The notes under the pieces were generated by a model, which did no database searches, was not told the DNA's origin, and saw only the letters and a list, made by a program, of their open reading frames with translations. The translations under genes were made by a program, and so were the position numbers. DNA of 64,000 bases, taken from contig MU863935.1 in assembly GCA_033296885.1 (NCBI GenBank), forward strand, positions 1 to 64,000, in the 5' to 3' direction. Source of the stretch: Triangularia verruculosa. Its lineage: Eukaryota; Ascomycota; Sordariomycetes; Sordariales; Podosporaceae. This document shows positions 57,888 to 64,000 of this stretch, piece after piece (position 1 is the first letter of the stretch; every line of letters starts with the position of its first letter).

Positions 57888-58913
57888 ATGCTCTGCAATC
57901 TCTTTGTTGCTCTCCTCGCGGCCAGCACCGCCCTCGGCGCTGCTCTACCCACAGTCACACCATGCACCAACCCACAGAAACGGCCATCCTGGCATGACAT
58001 GCGTGAAGCTGACAAAAAGGCTTACCTAGCCGCCAACGTCTGCCTTCTCAAATCTCCACAGAAGCTCAACCGCCTCCCTGGTGCCAAGACTCGATGGGAC
58101 GAGCTCGTTTCTCTGCACCAGATCCATGCCTTGCAAATTCACACCACCGGTCAATTCCTCCCCTATCACCGATACTACATCAACATTCTCGCTTTCCTTT
58201 TGAATGAATGTGGCTATTCTGGACCTCTCCCTTACTGGGATGAGACTCGCGACGCCGGCAAGTTTTCCTCCAGCCCCGTTTTCGACCCAGTCACTGGCTT
58301 CGGAGGCAGCGGTAAAGGGTCAAAGAACTGCGTTGCCGATGGCCCGTTTGCGAACTTGACTGTGAACATCGGCCCGGGATTCAAGTCTCAACCGCGATGT
58401 GTCAACAGGCGAATCACCAACGCGCTCAGCACGCAGTGTGGTGCCACGTACGTCGCGACAGCAACTAGCGGGGGAAAATACACCCAGGCTCTGGATGCCA
58501 TTTACTCGGGTCCGCATCTGACTGGGCACATGGCGCTGGCAATGATGGACGGAGACTCGATTACATCGTCGGGCGATCCCTTGTTTTTCTTGCACCACGG
58601 CTTTGTGGACAAGATGTGGTGGGACTGGCAGAAGAAGGATCTTGCGACGAGATTGAAAGATATCAGTGGTCTCAATGGGCAAGACCCAGCAGTGGGCTTT
58701 TCTGAATTCCCTGGGGACATGGAGTCGGAGTCGGCCATGTGGGGGAAGCCTACCCCGGAAATTCTTGCCGTGACACCGGAACCGACGAGCGGTGATGGAG
58801 GCAAGACGATTACGCTCGGACATGTTATGTCTTCGTTGGGCATCATCCCGAATGCCACAGTTGCAGAGGTGATGGATATCAAGGGTGGTTACCTTTGCTA
58901 CGATTACGTCTAA
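57888..58913 (+). CDS. Secreted short tyrosinase (type-3 copper enzyme)
   Basis: A single-exon 341-aa protein that probably oxidises phenols to quinones. A signal peptide (MLCNLFVALLAASTALG) precedes the copper-A region LHQIHALQIHTTGQFLPYHRYYI (His at about 77, 80, 85 and 94) and the copper-B region with HLTGHMALAM and DPLFFLHHGFVDKMWWDW. All expected His are present. It lacks the long C-terminal shielding domain of melanin-type tyrosinases, as is usual for the short secreted tyrosinases of fungi. No pigment-pathway neighbours. The ATG at 57888 starts at the signal peptide. Confidence 0.92.
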   Translation: MLCNLFVALLAASTALGAALPTVTPCTNPQKRPSWHDMREADKKAYLAANVCLLKSPQKLNRLPGAKTRWDELVSLHQIHALQIHTTGQFLPYHRYYINILAFLLNECGYSGPLPYWDETRDAGKFSSSPVFDPVTGFGGSGKGSKNCVADGPFANLTVNIGPGFKSQPRCVNRRITNALSTQCGATYVATATSGGKYTQALDAIYSGPHLTGHMALAMMDGDSITSSGDPLFFLHHGFVDKMWWDWQKKDLATRLKDISGLNGQDPAVGFSEFPGDMESESAMWGKPTPEILAVTPEPTSGDGGKTITLGHVMSSLGIIPNATVAEVMDIKGGYLCYDYV

Positions 58914-60497
58914 ACCAATAAACACTGTTTCGAGAGGTGTCGCCGAAGCATACCCGGACCTATTTAGCTACGCACCCTTCATGGATACGGGTAGTTGCAG
59001 TTTCATGTACACATTTCTTACAGCTGCATAGCCGCAATGCTGTGATAAGATATATAAGCGGAAATGGTCAACAGTAGAAATCAAGTTTACGAGAGGCTTT
59101 GGTTTGGTCACTCCGTATCTAACACTAGGTACCTTACCTTAGCTCTCTAGATGTAAAATCAAACTCTTTGTAGACCACGGCTACTGCCGTACCCAATTCG
59201 CCAGGTAGAGTTTTAAAGAATGCCGGCACTATCGGCCAACCTTTGAAGCCCTCAATAGAGTCCGAGAAATCATCATAGATGGACATAGTTCAGCCAGGGA
59301 GTGGCCTCATCATCCACATGGGAGAGTCACCCAGAGGAGCCGATTTCCCCGTTTCGTTTCGTCGGAGACTTTCATAGTGCACATGGAGTGGGCAATGATG
59401 AGCTCTGTATACCGGGGGTTGGGAACAGCTGAGGCGCTGGAGAGGCTGGCCAAGGGCATGGTCATGTGCTGCGGAGCCTGGAAGAGGCCATCGTTCCGTC
59501 GTCATCTCGAGATGATGATTATTAGAATGGGGAACATACAGAGAAGAATGGAGGCAAAGGCCTCGGACAAAAAGAATGCGGAAGTGAGGGCGATGAGGTG
59601 TGGAGCTACGGAGCGGCTCAGGAAGCGCCTGATGAGGAAGCTGGCGATATTCTCGTGTACTTTTCCATAGCGGTATCGAAAGAGCACAAGGTTGAGGTGC
59701 CGATGTGGTCTGAGTACCTAGGTACCTACGCAACGGGGCCGTCAAATCTCAGAGGCCGAAAGCTGCCTGAACATATTCCGGGATCCGGCACAGTATGAAA
59801 CATAATTTCAACATGGTATCCATGTGTATTAGGTGTTTTACTTCTTCCTAGTCGCCGGAGTGTTTTGCCCGACTCCCCGCTTCGCCGCAAAATATTGTCA
59901 GGAATAAGCTCACTTTCGTCAGGGGTATGCAGTAGCAGGCCCCGCTATTATAAGCCAATCACAATGTGCGGTGGTTCAGCCTCAGTATATGATTGGTAGT
60001 GACGACTCTTGACTGAACGCCCTGACGACCGAACAATGCCATCACCCACCTGTCAGTGAGGTCGAGAATTCTCACTCTTCATAAACTATCTCATCCCGTC
60101 CTAATCGAAGGGGGGTGGTCCAGAACAGACCCTGTTTCGCAAAAAAGAATTCATTGCTGATTCGATACCGGGCCGCCTTGTTTACCATGACTGTCCCCAC
60201 GCCTGACGCACGCAAGCTGTCCAACACTGTAAGGCCAGACACATCCCAGGGCGCTGGATCGTCCGATGCCACTGGAATTTGAAGGAAGTCAGTCAGTCAG
60301 GGTCCAGTCCGCAATGCGGTAATTGGGGTCCCCGACATATCCCCCACGGGTCCCACCCCCCAGGTGCCAGCCTGGCCTGCCCTCTGGGGTTATGTTGCTA
60401 AACCTTCCAGTCCATACCGTCTTTAGCTCGCAATCTTGTTGGGCATTACAGAGTTCGGATAGCTATAGATCAAGCTGGGGCTTTCTTCTCTCTACAA
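58914..60497. other. 1.6-kb intergenic region
   Basis: It contains a CTAGGTACCT element near 59125, a TACCTAGGTACCT element near 59715 and short frames (59290-59745) without family signal. The last 150 bp are the upstream region of the Zn2Cys6 regulator. Confidence 0.4.
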
Positions 60498-62159
60498 ATG
60501 CGCCCGTTGGCGCCAGCTCCGACTCGACCGTCGCCAGGTAGCAGTCAACCTAGCATCAACCTGCGCCCAGTTCCCGCGAAAACCAGAAGCCCTTGTGTCA
60601 GCTGCAAAGAAAAGAGGAGAAAGGTTGGTCGTTGACGCCGTCCGATAGTTGTCATTCGTGGGCTAATGGTCATGGATAACCAACCTTAGTGCGACGGGAA
60701 GCGCTCTTCTTGCACCGAATGCCAGCGCCGAGCCATCACCTGCGTGTATGACAGACCCGAGGGCCTAACGCGAGCCGACCAACTCAAAGCCGAGAACAGC
60801 GCCCTCGCCTCCCAGGTCTCCCGTTTGCAGCACGTCGTGGATAGGCTCCGGTCGAGTACAGATCAAGATGCGGCGCTCCTGCTGGCCCGTCTCAGGCTAG
60901 GAGACTCCGTCGACCAGCTGGCCAATACCGTAGCCGCCACCGGGGCACCATCCCCTTCCGTCATCTCCGATACCATCACGCACATGACAACCCCTGGAAG
61001 CTCCTTCTACCCCGAGGAAGCCAATATCCAGCATTTCGAACCTGGTGTCGGCTTGCCGAACATGCACGGCGATTTTCTCCACCCTGCCTTTGACCGCCAC
61101 GAATTCGGACATGTCCCAGCAGAAGTGTTGGCTGAGGAGATTGACCCGAGTGCCGGAAGCGTGGTTGTACTGGAGGCTCCGGGTAGTCAAGATGCAGAGG
61201 CAGATGGGGCAGATGGGGCCGACGGGACCGACGGGACCGATGGGACCACTGGCAGCAACATTACAGGCATCAAGTTTGTAAAAATATGGTCGTTTGCCGT
61301 TGGATTGCAGCGTGGTATAGCCTTGAATCCGCCTCAGCCTTCTCGCCACAATTTGCGGATACACCCAAACATACTGGGCGATCATGGCAAGGTTGGTTCC
61401 CCTGGTACTATACCTCGCAGCTTGTTTGTTCCACGATGGAGCATGATGGTCGCGCACTCCGACTTTGATGGAACATTGCATGGGTTCCTCTCAGGCTTTC
61501 TCGTCGAGGCACGGGCACGGTTACAGGACGCGTCCACGCCAGAGGACGTGTTTGGAACACATGCACACATTGGTGCCTTGTTCGACAAGGACGAGTTTGA
61601 GAAGGCCCCGCCGCTATCTCAATGGGCGACCAGGGTAGTCCACAGCATAGTGAGAGACCAGCGCTGCATGACGTCCTTTGGATCCATGTACGTGCTGTTC
61701 TGGGTGGCACGATGGATGATCATGCCGACCGAGGAATACTTCAACGCGATACCGTCCTGGATGCGTCCGACACCCAACCAATTCTTCATGCCGCATCCCA
61801 TGATCCTGGACTTCTTGATCTGGCCGGCCCTGCGCGACTATGTCGTCCAGTTTCCCTCGCTCCATGTTGGCATGGATTGGCTGGTCGTCTTATGCGACAC
61901 AATCACGTGCGCATGGCCCGGTACGGTTGGGGAGGCACTGTGTCGGGACGAAATCACTGGTATAACTGACCTTACACCTGTGGCAAAGGTATGATATCGA
62001 TGCCACAATGTTTAGCGCGCTCGCATATATCACAGCACGGACATCTTACTGACACGCATAAAGAACGTTGCCGGACGACTTGAGAGCTGGTCGCTAGGGT
62101 CAACATTCATACCATACATGACGAACGCCGAGTCTCTGGTAAGCATTAGGCCAGTATAG
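60498..62159 (+). CDS. Zn2Cys6 transcription factor with DUF3425 domain
   Basis: Exons 60498-60623, 60690-61988 and 62064-62159 give about 506 aa. The binuclear zinc cluster CVSCKEKRRKCDGKRSSCTECQRR is split by the first intron after RRK, a common intron site in this family, and is followed by a short coiled coil (LKAENSALASQVSRLQHVVDRL). A GxD-repeat (ADGADGTDGTDGTTGS) encoded by 9-bp tandem repeats lies near residue 200. The C-terminal half, from IPRSLFVPRWSMM to PGTVGEALCRDEITG, matches DUF3425, usually found behind fungal bZIP domains. The 3' end is uncertain; a further intron from 62139 would add a short alternative tail. Target genes unknown. Confidence 0.83.
61195..61250. repeat. 9-bp tandem repeats (GGGGCAGAT/GGGACCGAC) in coding sequence
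   Basis: Six imperfect 9-bp units encode a collagen-like Gly-x-Asp run in the Zn2Cys6 protein. Confidence 0.85.
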
Positions 62160-62748
62160 TCTAGACGCACTAGCGATACCGACCCAAATTGCGTACACAA
62201 TGCTGGCGAGGTTACCGATTATGAATCTGAAGTAAGTGAGCACGTTATACCTCATATAATATCTTGGTTACAGGAAAAAATGTTGGCGGGAGAACCAAAG
62301 TTGCCGGGTCCCTAATAATGGCCGCTGACCAGAAACAGATGACCTGGCGATATGGGGGGGCGGATTATCTCTGTGGGCTGTAGAGACCCATACGTCGAAG
62401 CTATCTTGTCTCAGGCAAGCCGTTCAAGCCTTGGCGTTATTGGAGTGCCGCAGAGTGCGAACAGAGCGCGTGGGGAACGCCGTTGTAATGCTTTCTACCC
62501 TTGACTAATAGACCCAGTGTGACGCCCCTGCTACTGTCTTTACTTGCAGTTGAACAAGGAGGTATGACTGAACATTTCCAGCCATATGGTATTGCTTTTA
62601 TTTCTTATTAATTCGATTAATGGGTTATTTGTGAAGCTGCGGCGGCGTCGCTAAGGTAGACAAGACTCGAACTCTAACATCTAAGATACAAAAAGGAGAG
62701 TAGAGAATCAAAGACGTATAGCAAGGAATGATTGCGACAAACTTTATG
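62160..62748. other. Convergent 3' intergenic region
   Basis: It lies between the regulator and the minus-strand BTB gene. A minus-strand GAGTTCGAGTC resembles a tRNA T-loop but no cloverleaf can be formed around it. Confidence 0.4.
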
Positions 62749-63983
62749 CTATACTAACTCTGGTGGGTTGCTGCCGAACCACTTCTTTCGCTGCTCCTTC
62801 ATGTCCTCTATCATGTCCTTCGTGAAGATGAGCTTCTTGAAAACGTCGAGATCCTCCAACATAACGGACTTCTGGTCATTCCAATACTTCTCAGGCCCGC
62901 ACTTCTCGTGTTTCTCCTCATCAAGGCGCGGGAATTTGTAGTAGATCTGTCGGCCGAGGAATTTGAGGAAGGTGCGAACTGTGTAGTGGCTGGGTATGTC
63001 ATCTGCCTTCGTCCAAAGTGACTTTGCAGTACTAGAACTCATGGCCTTGGTTTCTCGTTGCATGAGAGTCCCCAGGATGAGTGCGTCGCATTTGTCACTG
63101 CATGTTCGCGGGCCTTTGAGTCTCGACGAAACGTGTTGGTGATGCCAGTCAAGGACATGTTGAAGCATGCCCGTACGAGCGCGCCTAACAAGATCTGAAC
63201 AGCGTCATACCCAAGGTCCCAGTCAGCAAGAACATCGATCCAAGCATCGTTAGGACTTTTCCGCATACCTTCGATAGAGAGATCCTCATCCTTGACCTCA
63301 ACATTATCAATGCTGTAATAGCGAAACCCGTCCCAGTTTTTTCGATGCTTCGCTGAGATGACAAGCTCAGACTCGTCTCCTTTCAGAAAAGAGTTCAAGG
63401 CCAACTCTTTAATCTCGGATGCAAATACTGCCTCATCGCCCAGTATCCAAGCAGTTTCAAGCAAGAGACGCTGCGCCACGGGGTCCATGACCTGCTGAGA
63501 CGACACGTATGCCACCCATTTCGCCAAAAAAGGTTGGACGACGTGGAACAGGTCGTATTTGTCTACGGCAACCACGATGTCGTAGAGCAAGTCGGTATCG
63601 AAGGGGTATGGAGTAAATCCTTCCGGAACATCCTCTCGAGTAGAATCACACCTTGGGACTTTGTTGAATCGACCATGGAGAATGTTCAATATCACCTCCA
63701 TGGCGCCATCGTCATCTTCGGGGAGATCCACCACCCATGTCGCGTCGGGATCTGATGGTTTTGAATGCACCCAGGGGCCAAACAGCATTGATTTGAAGAA
63801 GGGAGACGCGCGGCGTAGTGTAGCAGAGCAGACTTGAAAACGCGTCACGTGGAACTCTATCTCGTCGGTGCTGTACTCCTGACGAGAAGCAGGGCCGACA
63901 TGAAGAAAAAGGTCGCCATCAGGGTCGATGATCTCCTGCTGGTACTCGGCTCTCCGAAGCCGCGAGATCTCGTCGTCAGACAT
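62749..63983 (-). CDS. BTB/POZ-domain protein
   Basis: Exons 63190-63983 and 62749-63121 encode 388 aa; the 68-bp intron (donor GTTAGG) rejoins the frames at AVQILLKGPRTCSDKCDALILG. The N-terminal BTB fold begins DPDGDLFLHVGPASRQ and contains FQVCSATLRRASPFFKSMLFG and LPEDDDGAMEVILNILHGRFNKVP, typical of large fungal BTB families. The remainder is helical with Cys/His in the C-terminal part (TCSDKCDALILG). Such proteins usually mediate protein contacts, for example with Cullin-3 ligases; the partner here is unknown. Complete: the start codon lies 17 bp from the window end. Confidence 0.85.
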
Positions 63984-64000
63984 GGCGGTAAAAGAACCAG

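Noticed and set aside
60897..61481. 194-codon minus-strand frame within the Zn2Cys6 gene
   Set aside because: Its repeat is only the complement of the GxD repeat in the regulator; no domain is seen.
62660..62690. tRNA-like GAGTTCGAGTC on the minus strand
   Set aside because: The flanking bases do not pair as a T-stem, and no D-arm or acceptor stem is found at the right spacing.

Overview
The window reads as nuclear DNA of a filamentous ascomycete, most likely a sordariomycete. Protein-coding genes carry short introns of about 50-130 bp with GT..AG ends. Fungal-type families are present (Zn2Cys6 factor with DUF3425, S10 carboxypeptidase, mannitol-1-phosphate dehydrogenase, fungal APH kinase, BTB protein). 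Relic repeats are AT-rich with C:G-to-T:A nonsense changes of the kind left by repeat-induced point mutation (RIP). No rRNA, tRNA or CRISPR array was recognised by eye.

Layout. 1-1.6 kb: an inactivated pogo/Fot1-type transposase, still in one frame but full of stops. 1.8-9.4 kb: a cytochrome P450, a secreted serine carboxypeptidase on the other strand, a PurU-like formyltetrahydrofolate deformylase and an MFS transporter. 9.4-24.2 kb: two unrecognised genes, a secreted flavoprotein oxidase, a small secreted protein, a fucose-lectin-like secreted protein, an APH-type kinase and an extradiol-dioxygenase/glyoxalase-fold protein. 25.6-32.3 kb: two paralogous small cysteine-rich secreted proteins flank a block made of a membrane-anchored methyltransferase, a FAD oxidoreductase and a divergently transcribed multi-pass membrane protein; the last two genes lie between two directly repeated MITE-like elements with terminal inverted repeats and 7-bp target duplications. 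32.7-43.3 kb: mostly housekeeping genes (histidine phosphatase, MDP-1-like HAD phosphatase, Sec14/CRAL-TRIO protein, coatomer beta-prime, mannitol-1-phosphate 5-dehydrogenase). 43.3-50.9 kb: a 7.5-kb gene-poor stretch with an extremely AT-rich relic at about 46.83-47.47 kb. 50.9-64 kb: a ricin-B-like secreted protein, a membrane-anchored matrixin-type metalloprotease, a secreted HET-C-like/vWA protein, a tyrosinase, a Zn2Cys6-DUF3425 regulator and a BTB-domain protein.

Exon models were built by hand from splice-site consensus, reading frame and family conservation; coding ends are given rather than transcript ends. The most interesting points are the MITE-bracketed oxidase/membrane-protein pair flanked by paralogous cysteine-rich proteins, the RIP-neutralised transposase whose second and third catalytic acidic positions both read Asn, double telomere-like (TTAGGG)2 boxes ahead of two unrelated genes, and the HET-C-like/vWA fusion next to a membrane metalloprotease.
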